Translations under genes and position numbers: made by a program | Part shown: in pieces, positions 46,224 to 58,227 of the stretch | Layout: the number at the start of each line of letters is the position of its first letter | How positions within the stretch are numbered: position 1 is the stretch's first letter | NCBI GenBank assembly: GCA_038025085.1 | Contig: CM076140.1 | Span: 36,461,501 to 36,525,500 of the forward strand | DNA: 64,000 bases | Direction of reading: 5' to 3' | Source: Tetragonia tetragonoides | Taxonomy: Eukaryota > Streptophyta > Magnoliopsida > Caryophyllales > Aizoaceae | The notes under the pieces: model-generated | Seen by the model: only the letters and a program-made list of their open reading frames with translations | Databases searched by the model: none | What the model was told of the DNA's origin: nothing

Positions 46224-48864
46224 TGTAACACCCCCAAATTCACAACGATTTTCAGGGAATTATCGACGTCATTATACATGACTCGACACCCCTGAACCGT
46301 CCCAAACTCGAGGGTAGTTACTGCAACATTTATCACTAAGGAGTAAATGCTAAGCAGAAAGAAAGTCTAGGCATCAAAAGGAGCTTACTAAGGAACTAAA
46401 CAATCTAAAACAGTTAATATCAGAGTTGTCTATATAGTGAGCTAAAACCATTAAACCAATTTATTAGAACTTGCCTTCAAAGGGATAAATCCAATAAAAA
46501 TCCCAACGATCTAAACTGAACAGAAAGAGTTCTAAAAACGACGCTAACTCTAACTTCCAAGCTGTACGTCCTCAATCAACAAAACATGCACTTTGCTTTC
46601 CGTGACGAAAACAAAATAAAGAAGAAAAGAAAAGAAACAAAAGAGAAACAAAAATCAGATAAACTGAATAAACGTCATCCGTACCAAGTAAAAATATTTC
46701 GCAAAACCTTACCTGAGGTTTTAGAAGAATCACTGTTACGCACATAAGCATATAATCAAGCATAGGCACATAAGCATATAATCAAGCATACGCATAACGA
46801 CATTCTTTTATATGCAATTCTTGTATAGTGATCATACGAAATATGACATAGACAATTCGTTTTGATTAGAGACATGTAAGAGAGTGAATAGAACAGCGAT
46901 TACCCGTACTGTTCATCGAAGATACAATCACACCATGGACTTAATGACTCTAGTGTGCACACTACCTCTAGTACAATTAAATGAGCCTAGAGGACTTAAT
47001 AAATGGGGAATGATCCGTCCCAGACACACTGTGAGGTGTCTATAAGTAACTTGGGAATCACTCATCCCTTGAACTACACCAATTAGGTGCAATTCCGATT
47101 GCTCGACTACTCTTAGGGATCCATTAGGAGTCTTACTCTCATTTAATTCAATTCACATAATTTGCATTGGTTAACATAGTGGTACTACGAGACCACGACT
47201 TACTAATTCAGTTCATGCTCTTGACAATGAATAGTAAATAACGACGATAATGATAATTCAATACGATGAGAATTAAACATGCTTTAATTCAATAACGACG
47301 ATAATTCAATAATGATGACAAGCAATATCTAGCACAATTTCGGCAGCACTTCGGCAGGGTAATATGATATCCAAAAATTCACAAATCATCCAAGACACTC
47401 AACGATAATAAATAGGTGCTCACTAGCACTCAATAATACTCATACTAATTAGCACTTATTTAATAGCATAATAATAATAATAATCCACCATTCAATAATT
47501 GTCCAATAATCATCATATGGACTAATTAATTCCCAAAACATGATAACATCAACATGCTAATTATAATTCACAATTACAGCAGTTAACATGCTTACTAATT
47601 CTCATAACAACGACGATATAATTTAATCATGCTTTGCATATTAAATTCACAACAAATTCCCAATTAGCACATAACACATCAAAATAGTTTTGATAGGGCT
47701 TTGGTAGAAGGTAGGCATGAGCGCTTACCACTACAACATTACCAAACAGTAAGTAAGCTCCAACGATCGACGATTATCATGCTTGCTCGTTAGGTCCTAA
47801 TAAAAAATAATTAACGAGTCAGTATTAATTAAACACGAAAATCCAAACAGTAACGAAATATTAATCTGATAATTTTATTAAATTCCTTGATTTATTTCAA
47901 CCAATCTAGGCTTTGAAAATTCGAATTCTGATTCCGAATGAGTACAGAAAAATAAATATATTAAATCAAAAATACTGAAAATCGAATTAATAATTACGAA
48001 AAATATAAAAAACGAAATCCTAACTTCAAAACTAGGTCTAGGTCACGGGTACCTATGCATGGGACTCATAACCTGACCCAACACCACCACCACCACCCAC
48101 TGACCACCATGGTCGGCGGTGGTGGTTGCTGGAGGTCCGGCGAAGAGGAGAGAGAAAGAGAGCGAAAGGGAGTGCGAAGAGAGAACGAGAGAGAGAGAAG
48201 GAAAGAAAGAGAGAGAGGGGGCGGGGGACGGTCGGCCACCCGTCGGTCACCACCTGGGCGTCAGCCCGGTGGCCCGACGGTGGTCCAGCAACCAGGCAGC
48301 CGCACGACCAGCGCGCGAACGAGAGAGAGAGCCGCGGGAGAGAAAAAGAGAAAAAGAAAGAGAAATAGAGAGAGAGAGGGAGAGAGGCTTACCGGCGGCG
48401 GTTAGGGAGGCCGGCGGTGGTTCTCCGGTGAGCAAACCGAGGGGATAGAGAGAGAGAGAGTGGGTCGGGTGAGGAGAGAAAGAGGGAGGCCGTGTGAGTG
48501 AGAGAGAATGCTTGAGGGTTTGATCAGTTATGAAAACTGATCAATTGCCTCCTCTTTTTCTTTATATAGGCCCTTAGTCAACCCAAGTCAAATACTACAA
48601 GGTTTAGGAATTTATTTAATAATATTTTGATTTAAATAGCTAATTAAAACTAATTAAAACAATATGAATAATTCTTATTCATACATAAAACATTTTAATT
48701 AAACTCCCCAAAATTAATAAATGCAACTTATGAAAGTCCCATAATAATAATTAATATTATTATGGCCTAAATTGAATAAATCGAATCCTTGAATATAATT
48801 ACGATTTAATCTCCGAAACTATTTATAAATCATTTATAAATCCATATAATAATTAAAGAAATTC
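46224..48864 (-). repeat. Gypsy-B left LTR
   Basis: Includes a GA-rich zone (48150-48500), which on the minus strand is a CT-rich transcript leader. Arg/Glu-rich reading frames across it (48055-48448) are composition artefacts. It provides the empty site for MULE-3 near 47950. Confidence 0.85.
48562..48568 (-). promoter_or_regulatory. TATA box of gypsy-B left LTR
   Basis: Minus-strand tatataaag, just upstream of the CT-rich leader; the same element is at 53932-53938 in the right LTR. Confidence 0.7.
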
Positions 48865-49286
48865 GCAGCAGGAATAGGTGCAGCAGTAGGTGCAGAAGTA
48901 GGTGCAATGTTGTTGTCGCTCTCAACACCAATATCTTCCAAATCCGGCATGTCATCGTTCACTTCCGCTGGGGTATACTCAGGCTCGGATTCGGAGGGAT
49001 CTTCGTCTTCATCATGATCGTCACGTGCGACGGGTGCGACGGGTGCGCGGCATGCAGGGCTTGCACGGGGCGTGCGGTGTCGTCGCGTGCGACCTCCTCA
49101 TGCGCGGCGCGGTCTTGCGCGACCTCGTGGCGCACGTTTGCATTGTTTCATGTCGACTTGCTGTCCGATGAAGCTACATACTCCACGGGCTGTGCATGAT
49201 GGGCTAGGGCGCGTGCCCTTTGGTGAGTAGTCGACTTCCTCGTAGTTACTCTTGTCCTTACCATCTACAGGTAGACAATCAAACAA
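48865..49286 (-). pseudogene. Gypsy gag N-terminal fragment fused to LTR
   Basis: Read leftwards from the ATG at 49286: MFDCLPVDGKDKSNYEEVDY, a basic Arg-rich segment, one in-frame TGA near 49100, then in the same frame an acidic segment DDHDEDEDPSESEPEYTP and DDMPDLEDIGV typical of gypsy Gag N-termini. It then runs into LTR sequence at about 48864. The segment 49010-49215 is strongly GC-rich against AT-rich surroundings. The TGA could be a CGA-to-TGA deamination. Only about 140 codons remain; no zinc knuckle or enzymatic domain. Confidence 0.6.
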
Positions 49287-49443
49287 ACAGAACTTTATAA
49301 ATCACAAGCAAAGTGATTTTAAATAATTCCTATCTTCTAGGACTACTATGCTCAACGGCTTTAATTATATTTTATTTTCCCCAAAATGGAACTAATCTTT
49401 ATTAATTCATTAATTAATCCTAAGCAACCTTTTTAAACCTAGG

Positions 49444-49455
49444 GCTTTGATACCA
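49444..49455 (-). promoter_or_regulatory. Primer binding site, gypsy-B
   Basis: Minus strand TGGTATCAAAGC, one base different from the usual TGGTATCAGAGC, two bases from the LTR end. Confidence 0.8.
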
Positions 49456-51176
49456 TTTGTAACACCCCCGAATTCACAACGATTTTCTGGGAACTATCGA
49501 CGTCATTATACATGACTCGACACCACTGAACGGTCCCAAACCCGAGGGTAGTTACTGCAACATTTATCACTAAGGAGTAAATGCTAAGCAGAAAGAAAAT
49601 CTAGGCATCAAAAGGAGCTTACTAAGCAACTAAACAATCTAAAACAGTTAATATCAGAGTTGTCTATATAGTGAGCTAAAACCATTAAACCAATTTATTA
49701 GAACTTGCCTTCAAAGGGCTAAATCCAATAAAAATCCCAACGATCTAAACTGAACAGAAAGAGTTCTAAAAACGACGCCAACTCTAACTTCCAAGCTTTA
49801 CGTCCTCAATCAACTAAACCTGCACTTTGGTTTCCGTGACGGTTACAAAATACAGAAGAAAAGAAAAGAAACAAAAGAGAAAAAAAAATCAGATAAACTG
49901 AATAAACGTCATTCGTACCAAGTAAAAACATTTCGCAAAACCTTACCTGAGGTTTTAGAAGAATCATTGAAATTCATTTGCATACGCACATAAGCATATA
50001 ATCAAGCAAACGCATAACGATATTCTTTTATATGCGATTCTTGTATAGTGATCATACGAAATACGACATAGACAATCCGTCTTGATTAGAGAGATGTAAG
50101 AGAGCGAATAGAACAGCGATTACCCGTACTGTTCATCGAAGATACAATCACGCCATGGACTTAATGACTCTAGTGTGCACACTACCTCTAGTACAATTAA
50201 ACGAGCCTATAGGACTTAATAAATAGGGAATGATCCGTCCCAGACACACTGTGAGGTGTCCATAAGTAACTTGGGAATCACTCATCCCTTGAACTACACC
50301 AATTAAGTGCAATTCCGATTGCTCGACTACTCCTAGAGATCCATTAGGAGTCTTACTTTCATTTAATTCAATTCACATAATTTGTATGGGTTAACATAGT
50401 GGTACTACGAGACCACGACTTACCAATTCATTTCATGCTCTTGACAATGAATAGTAAATAATGACGATAATGATAATTCAATACGATGAGAATTAAACAT
50501 GCTTTAATTCAATAACGACCATAATTCAATAATGATGACAAGCAATGTCTAGCACAATTTCGGCAGCACTTCGGCAGGGTAATATGATATCCCAATATTC
50601 ACAAATCATCCAAGACATTCAACGATAATAAATAGGTGCTCACTGGCACTCAATAATACTCATACCAATTAGCACTTATTTAATAGCATAATAATACTAA
50701 TAATCCACCATTCAACAATTGTCCAATAATCATCATATGGGCTAATTAATTCCCAAAACATGATAACATAAATATGCTAATTATAATTCATAAATACAAC
50801 AGTAAACATGCTTAATAATTCTCATAATAACGCGATATAATTTAATCATGCTTTGCATATTAAATTCACAACAAATTCCCAATTAGCACATAACACATCA
50901 AAATTGTTTTGAAGGGGCTTTGGTAGAAGGTAGGCATGAGCACTTACCAATACAACGCTACCAAACAGTAAGTAAGCTCCAATGATCGACGATTATCACG
51001 CTTGCTCGTTAGGTTCTAATTAAAAACAATTACCGAATCGGTATTAATTAAACACGAAAATCCAAACAATAACGAAATATTAATCTGATAATTTTATTAA
51101 ATTTCTTGATTTATTTCAACCAATGTAGACTTTGAAAAGCCAAATTCCGATTCCGAATGAGTACAGAAAAATAAAA

Positions 51177-53324
51177 GGGAAAATCCTATCGGTACCCCTT
51201 ATAGTTAGAACAAAGAGGCCTGTCAGGACCTCAACTTCCATTTTATTGGCAACTCAGGACCCCTAAACGAGTTGAAGCCCAACTCAGTAAAAATGATGAC
51301 GTGGAGTGTCTAATTATGTATTTTGTACGCATGATCAAAGGAAAATACGCCCCTGCCTCCATTATGCTCATCCCTTTCTCTCTCCTCCCTTGCCTCCATT
51401 AATCATACTACCTTTTTTCTCTTTCCCATCCAGCCTTGAGCCTCCATTAATTCACCCTCAACCCCAATCCATAGCAAGCATACACCAGTACCATAAACTC
51501 AATTCTTCACAAAATCAAACCTTCTTCCAGAAGGTCGAGAAAAAAAAAAATTAAATGCTCAGAAACAAAAGCCACACACCTCACAAAAAAAGAAAGAAAA
51601 ATTGCAAAAACCAAAACAAGAATCCATTTCTCCATGAAACTATCATGCTCTATTCATTTTCAACTGTAACTAAAAACCCTTTTTTTTTTCTTCAATTAAT
51701 CCCATTTTCATCATCAATTTTGGAGAGTTCTCGTTTTTCTTGACATTCTTAGCAAATACAGCGTTCTATTTGTCAATTGAGTTTGATGGATTAATAAGAA
51801 TTGGGAGGAGAGAGAATGAATTGCATCTCTTCACTCTTCAACTAATTTGGAAAATCCATTTTTTGGTTTTGCCGTCTCAGTTTTGGATCCCTTAGCAAAT
51901 AGCAAGATCCATTCTTTTAGCTGTCCAATTCTGAATTAGTTTCTCCTGAAAACAAGTTTATATTGCATGAAGCTCAAATTTTGATTGAAAGTTGTTTGGA
52001 AATCTTTGCCGTTTTGTTAAGTTGAGAAATGACTATCAAAAGATGAGTTAATTGAGGTGGAAGGGATGATGAGCAAAAAAAAATTGAGGTGGAAGACTGG
52101 AAGGGAAAGGTGAAAGATAATTAAGAGAGGTAGGCCCTATAGGAGGGGAGAGAGAGAGAGAGAATAACCGTATAAATACACCCCCTATACTCTATTCACC
52201 TGAGTTCAACTTCAACTCAGTAGAGGTCCTGAGTTGCCAATAAGATGAAAGATGAGGTCCTGACAGGCCTCTTTGTTCCCCTGTAGTTATGACATTTTCA
52301 GTTGGTGCCCAACACTATTTTAAAATCCAGCTAGTGCCCTTGTGTTGTTTTACTATGTTAATCCGTGATCACTTTTTCTTTTGCCATTAAAGTAATGCGT
52401 TAATTCTCTTTCCTGAACTGCATTTGCATCTCCTTCAACAACAGCCCAGGACAAATCCACAAGGTCTCCATTTCTCTTGAAGTCTTGATATCCTCGAGCA
52501 TATTATTAGTCTTGATCATCATTGTCATCTTTGCCCCTAGATAACAAATCATTCCCCAAAGTCACTCTACTAACAAATACAAATTGCCCACCTGAGTGCT
52601 GAGTCTGTGAGTCATCTCAGATGCTCCAACATAAAATCAACCGGTGCATGCTTACATGGAAAAACCCAAATATCAACCTTCAATCATGATAAATTGGGGT
52701 TAACCGTGATTGAAGACACAACAAACCTATAACACATATTCAGTAAAATCAAGAATTCAATACCCAAATCTACCAAACAAGAATATCAATTATCAACCCC
52801 AATCAACCAACCGAATTCCCAAATTACAAGTGTTAAAGACATCCTTCATGCCTCAAGCAGCAAATTCAATGAATAGGATCAAACCTCAAGATTGATTTGG
52901 AGCAAAGTATTGCATATTTGGTAGTAGATCGGCAATTCTGCAAAGACGGGGCCTTTTTTCACCGCTCCTGAGCTTTTTCGTTTCTGGGTATATTGATGGC
53001 ATCTAAAGGAAATGAAAATGTGTTAAACACTAATTAATGGTGAGGAAGAAAAGCTTCTTGTTCTTGTAGCAGAGGCGACTGTGTGAGGAAGAAAAGAAAG
53101 TATAAAGGAGAAAGATTGAGAAAAAAGTGAGGGTTCAACAAGAAGAAAATAAAAAAGGAAAAATAGAAGACATGTCATTAGTTAACGGCAACATGATGGC
53201 AGATTGCAAAAATGATCACGGATCAACCAGGCAAAACAACACAAGGGCACTAGCTGGATTTTAAAATAATGTTGGGCACCAACTGGAAATGTCATAAACA
53301 CAGGAGCACCAATAGGATTTTCCC
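51177..53324. mobile_element. Mutator-like element in gypsy-B LTR (MULE-3)
   Basis: Perfect 9-bp TSD aaaataaaa (51168-51176, 53325-53333), with the left LTR near 47950 as paralogous empty site. The inverted repeats begin gggaaaatccta and run about 115 bp. The left repeat is itself split after about 22-30 bp by MULE-4. No transposase. Confidence 0.9.
51207..52279. mobile_element. Mutator-like element nested in MULE-3 (MULE-4)
   Basis: Inverted repeats share gaacaaagaggcctgtcagg and extend to about 80 bp (ttggcaactcaggacc). Flanks cttatagtt (51198-51206) and cctgtagtt (52280-52288) match at 7 of 9. The interior is pyrimidine-rich and UTR-like, with no ORF of note. Confidence 0.82.
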
Positions 53325-55129
53325 AAAATAAAAACATTAAATCGAAAATACTGAAAATCAAATTAAAAATTATGAAAAATATAAAAAACGAAACCCTAAC
53401 TTCAAAACTAGGTCTAGGTCACGGGTACCCATGCATGGGACCCATAACCTGACCCAACACCACCATCACCAGCCACTGACCACCATGGTCGGCGGTGGTG
53501 GTCGCGGAGGTCCGGCGAAGAGGAGAGAGAAAGAGAGCGAAAGGGAGTGCAAAGAGAGAACGAGAGAGAGAGAAGGAAAGAAAGAGAGAGAGGGGGCGGG
53601 GGACGCTCGGCCACCCGCCGGTCACCACCTAGGCGTCAGCCCAGTGGCCCGGCGGTGGTCTGGCGACCAGGCGGCCGCGCGACCGGCGCGCGGACAAGAG
53701 AGAGAGCCGCGGTAGAGAAAGAGAGAGAAAGAAAGAGAAAGAGAGAGAGAGAGGGAGAGAGGCTTACCGGCGGCGGTTAGGGAGGCCAGCGGTGGTTCTC
53801 CGGTGAGCAAACCGAGGGGAGAGAGAGAGTGTGAGTAGGGTGAGGAGAGAGAGAGAGAGGCCGTGTGAGTGAGAGAGAATGCTTGAGGGTTTGATCAGTT
53901 GTGTAAACTAATCAATTGCCTCCTCTTTTTCTTTATATAGGCACTCAGTCAACCCAAGTCAAATACTACTAGGTTTAGGAATTTATTTAATAATTTTCTG
54001 ATTTAAATAGCTAATTAAAACTAATTAAAATAATATGAGTAATTCTTATTCATATATAAAACATTTTAATTAAACTCCCCAAAATTAATAAATGCAACTT
54101 ATGAAAGTCCCATAATAATAATAATTAATATTATTATGGCTTAAATTGAATAAATCGAATCCTTGAATATAATTACGATTTCATCTCCGAAACTATTTAT
54201 AAATTATTTATAACTTCATATAATAATTATAGAAATTATTGGGGTATCACACTTTATGCTTTCCAAACTACTAGTAGTGAGAATAAAATGTAGTTCTTTA
54301 GAGTTTTATTAGTTCGTTTTTGTAATCAGAGGTCAAGTTCAAGCGTTCTTCTATTTCTCTTGAAGATTAAAATTGAAGCGACTTGGTTTATTTCTTATCT
54401 CTACTCTATTTCTCCCTCTCTATGCTTCTAAATTTAATTGCTTTATTTAGTTTATTTTAGCATGAATTTCATTAAGTTCTTTGTTGGCGTTGTAGAAATC
54501 ATGAGTAGGTAATTTCTTTTATCTAGGGTTGATGTAGTTTAATTAAATCCTATGACGCTTAATTAAATAAGTAGAAATTGGCATGTCATTAGAATTGTTG
54601 CACAATGTTTGATTGTAATCTTGTTGCTTATATTAGATGATTAAGTCAAATTCGAGAGAAACTTCTTAATTGTCGTACCTCAATCATTCATCAAGTATGC
54701 CTAATCACGAGAGTAGTTTAGAATAACTTGGAACTATTTGAAAGGAAATTATATATACTTCATGCTCTTGATATTTTCTTAACTCCATGAGAATAGGTAG
54801 TTGAGAATTAAATTGAGTATTCCTTTCTCGCTTCGAGAGAAGGTTTTAGGATTCATATTTTCGTCCTTGCAATATTTGACATGACATGTTAGTTGAAGCT
54901 TATTTATCCGCATCTAAGATCTTGATAAAGTGAAATCAACCCTAGGTTCTTTTTCTTATTATTTTCTCTTATATTAGTGATTAGTTTTCTTGTTTCAATC
55001 TCAAATCAAATTGTAAATCGGTTAGCTTGTTAAATTCAAGAAAACTTAGTACTTGGAATCGATAGCTCCTTGTGGTTCAATATTTTATTACTTCGATACA
55101 ACCGTATACTTACGGGCCTATCAAGTTTT

Positions 55130-55147
55130 TGGCGCCGTTGCCGGGGA
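55130..55147 (+). promoter_or_regulatory. Primer binding site of element D (Asp-tRNA type)
   Basis: tggcgccgttgccgggga, the PBS used by Athila-type plant gypsy elements (complement of the 3' end of tRNA-Asp). Confidence 0.88.
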
Positions 55148-55220
55148 GCTTGGCGTTATTCTAATATTAGGAGTTTCTCGAATTGACTAGACTAGGTATT
55201 GTTGTCCTATTTTCTTTGAT

Positions 55221-56199
55221 ATGTCTTCTTACTTGGATCATGGGGGTTATGATGATTATGATTCTTATTCATATGATTATATTTGTGATAACTATGTGAA
55301 GGTGAATGAATGTGATATGTCCAATGCCTCATATAATTAGAATGGATGGGGTGGTTATAATGCTAATGAATGTCAATTTGATTACCCCTACCAAGGTAAC
55401 CAATATGTACCCTGTTTTGAGGACTATAATCATGGTAATACGGGTTATCCTAATTTCTATTATGGAGAAGACCAAACTCAATTGCCCTTTCATCCACCCA
55501 AGTCAAACTTGAAAATCCTTTTGGAGCAATTCATTGTGGAAATAGAGCAATTGTGGTCTAAAGTTGATTCAATTGCCTCTCATATGGCAATGATGGAGAC
55601 TCAAATCATTTCCATGAATTTGTTCTCATCTCAACATTCCATTGAGCATGAGGTTGTAGATGAGTTTGTTGAGAACAAGTTTAATGATATTGAGCATCAT
55701 GATTCATCTCCCGCCAAATTCTTAGACATGTCAATTTTTACAATCGGTGCATCCTCATATCAACCCTCCTCCCAATACCTTACTTGGATATGCATATGTG
55801 AAATCTTTTTGTGTATTACTCAATCATGATTCTAATTTCCATCGGGCACATGAGCATGTGAATGACAAGTTCAACAAGAGTAGTGGAGATGATCATAAGT
55901 TTGTTGATTGGGGAGATTCATCTTGTCATTTTGATTGTTCAAAAGCATTTGACAAGTTCAAGAGGTCATTAATTCTTTATTACTTTTTTATGGGAATGGT
56001 CTCTAACATATGTCTAGTTGAAATGAGTTCAAGTCCATTTGATAAATTATTGCGAGCTTTGGCTTTCTATGATAATCGAATGAAGAAGGTATTTCTCAAG
56101 GTTCATGGCAAGGTCGTGGAGATAATAGTGACAACATTGTCATTTTGCTATTTTTTTTTCACCCGAACGGATTCCAAGGGGTCGAGCTCTTTACCTTAA
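55221..56199 (+). pseudogene. Element D gag-like relic
   Basis: Starts MSSYLDHGGYDDYDSYSYDY, a Tyr/Asp-rich N-terminus, with a stop at codon 40 (55338). It resumes in the same frame (LPFHPPKSNLKILLEQFIVE) to a stop at 55827. A frame change near 55760 is needed to follow SNFHRAHEHVNDKFNKSS and onward to 56199. No zinc knuckle, protease, RT or integrase follows, so nearly all pol is missing. The sequence just after it (agcgcttaataggaggcaac) resembles the non-coding segment behind the coding region of Athila-type elements. Element D is thus a large deletion derivative. Confidence 0.55.
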
Positions 56200-56420
56200 A
56201 AGAGCGCTTAATAGGAGGCAACCTAAGTTTTCATTTGCTTTATTTTATTTCTTTAGTTTATTTTACTTAGTTGTCCTTAAAAAAAAGAAAAAAGGGTAAA
56301 AAAGAAAAGAAAAAAAGTGTAAAAGAAAAAGAAAAAAAAAACAAAAGGGGTTATTTGGTTTGATTTTAGGAAATCATTTACTTATTTTGTCTTGGTTCTT
56401 CCTCTGCAGGTAATACAAGC

Positions 56421-57170
56421 TAAGGGTGAGCAGAAATTCCGGGTACCCAATATTGGAATCGGAACCGGTGGTTCCGGAATCGAAATCGGTCAACCAATTC
56501 CAATTCCGGTTCCCGAAAATAGGAACCGGTGGTAATCAATTCCGGTTCCGGTTCCCGAGTTTTAGGAACCGGAACCGATTGGATACCTGGTGTAAAACTA
56601 ATTTCAACCGAAAAATATGAGTCAAGAAGATGTCATCTGGTTTATGTGACTCTAATCTGATCAATTTGTGTTCGGTATGTGTTCCCACCTCCACAGCTGA
56701 CAGCTCCACCACACACCCGTCCTCAGTATAGTCAGTACTATGTGCCTATATTGTTCAATTCATATGGATCTGATGCCTTCCATTTGCTCTTTTCGTCTAT
56801 ATGCATAATGCATGATCAGAGATAATTTGTATGATATTATTGCATGTGTAGTTGTTTTCCGTTAGCTTGATTATTTTCCTCAAATCATGTATGCTTCTGA
56901 TTGATTTCTGTATATTCTAGTTAAATTGTTTTTTTGTTATTTAGGCTAAAATTATTTGATTTGTAAAAAATACAAATTTTGATTTTGATATGGAATCGGT
57001 GGATACCCAGGAACTGGTGAGTACCCCGGTGGATCCAAGTCCAATTTCTAGGAATTAGGAACCGGTGCAACCAATTCCACTTCCAATTCCTAGAAATTTG
57101 GAATCGGTGAATCCAATTCCAATTCCGTGTAGTGCAATCCCCGGTGGGTACCCGGTTGCACTCACCCCTA
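56421..57170. mobile_element. Non-autonomous hAT transposon (hAT-3)
   Basis: A 750-bp element with an exact 8-bp TSD atacaagc (56413-56420, 57171-57178) and ends taagggtgag / ctcacccta-type, the same TIR family as hAT-1. Subterminal zones are filled with aattccggttcc and gggtaccc variants. No transposase. Confidence 0.92.
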
Positions 57171-57178
57171 ATACAAGC

Positions 57179-58227
57179 TGAGTGTGAAAAAGACCATCAA
57201 GCAAATTTAGGTCCTTGTGTGTAGACCGAGTGATTTATTTTTGGCTACACCTTGCCTGGCCGTGAAGCACCTGTTCATGCTCAGTGTTGGGCGAATTCTC
57301 GCCCTTCATCACGCCCGAGCGGGCAGAAACAGCTCCGCGGTCAGCCCAGCACTGCCTGACCGGGTGGATTTTTGTCCCACCGTCACGCCCGAGCGGGCGC
57401 CACCAGGTCCTGCCGTTCGCTTCCCCAATTTCACCACCCGACCAGGCGGAAATTTTGCCACCTCCGCGCTTGGTCGTGCTCCCTCCTCTCAGCTCTCTGT
57501 CCCACAGGCCCGACCGGGCTAAATAACAGCCCACGACAGCCACCCAACCAGGGCCGCCTCCTCACGCCAGTCCAAAGGTCACGGCCACTCTCTCTCCTCA
57601 CTAACATCCCCAAACCCACATCCCTGTCCCTCTCGCCTCCCTCTTCTCTACATCCCCTGCTCCTCTCTCTCTCTCTCTCCCTCTCTCTCTCTGTCTCCAT
57701 ATCCACCACCACCGCACCAACTTCCCTCATCAACCGCCTGAGCTGCCATCCTTCACCACCTTCTCGCGGGTCTACCTCCAGTCAAGGCTCGCCTCCCACT
57801 CTCTCTCCTCACATTAAAAGCCCAACACCATATCTCTTGTCTCGCCTCCCTCTGCCGCTCCCAGTTCACCACAAATCACCTCCTCACAAAATCGCCACCC
57901 ACAACCCCTCTCGCTCCACATCCTCACCCATCAGCACCAATTCACATGAAATACCAACTCAAAATTCGTGCAATTCAAGCTTGAATTTCTGAAGGTCATT
58001 TCTGGTTGATTTAGTCGTATTTCATTGGACAATTTGTCCGTTGTGGCTCTTTTGGATTTCAGCAGGCATTTCACAATTTGTGGCACAATTGATTTCATTT
58101 TGTCCTCACGCTATGACATGAAAATTCGTGAAATCCTTGCTGAGATTGGGGTACTGGTCACTTGAGAATGATGGACAAGGATCACTTTTGGACCTTGGTG
58201 ACTTTGTTACTAGTTGATGATTGATTG
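57179..58227. other. GC-rich palindrome cluster and CT-rich stretch in element D
   Basis: 57255-57525 holds a series of GC-rich short palindromes (57289-57304, 57313-57324, 57386-57399, 57507-57520). 57550-57990 is pyrimidine-rich with (CT)n at 57663-57697. The Pro/Arg-rich reading frames here reflect composition. It presumably belongs to the 3' non-coding part of element D. Confidence 0.5.

Larger units (their letters stand above)
46224..54251 (-). mobile_element. Gypsy element with gag remnant (gypsy-B)
   Basis: Starts tgtaacaccccc and ends ggggtatcaca, TSD CTTTA at 46219-46223 and 54252-54256. Left LTR 46224 to about 48864, interior to 49457, right LTR 49458-54251 (2637 bp once MULE-3 and its TSD are removed). 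PBS on the minus strand. Almost all of gag-pol, the polypurine tract and the last ~14 bp of the left LTR are gone, replaced by a direct gag-to-LTR join. Confidence 0.88.
49458..54251 (-). repeat. Gypsy-B right LTR, interrupted by MULE-3
   Basis: Matches the left LTR except for the 2148-bp MULE-3 insertion; retains the complete end ggggtatcaca. Confidence 0.88.
45776..55123 (+). repeat. Athila-like 5' LTR (element D), interrupted by gypsy-B
   Basis: Begins tgttaggggataatt and ends gggcctatca, and is followed after six bases by PBS tggcgccgttgccgggga. Without gypsy-B and its TSD the LTR is about 1.3 kb. The first base overlaps the CATAT duplication of the triple-LTR element, so that element landed on the LTR's edge. 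The rejoined sequence across the CTTTA duplication is continuous. Confidence 0.82.

Noticed and set aside
48055..48448. Arg/Glu-rich frames (also 53431-53780)
   Set aside because: These come from GA-repeat sequence in an LTR, antisense to the element's leader; the simple repeat is open in several frames.
49098..49286. Separate 62-residue host gene
   Set aside because: The same frame continues after one TGA into a Gag-like acidic segment next to a PBS, so it is part of gypsy-B.
57217..57992. Pro/Arg/Ser-rich frames of up to 206 residues
   Set aside because: GC-rich palindromes and CT-rich sequence keep several frames open on both strands at once; no motif.
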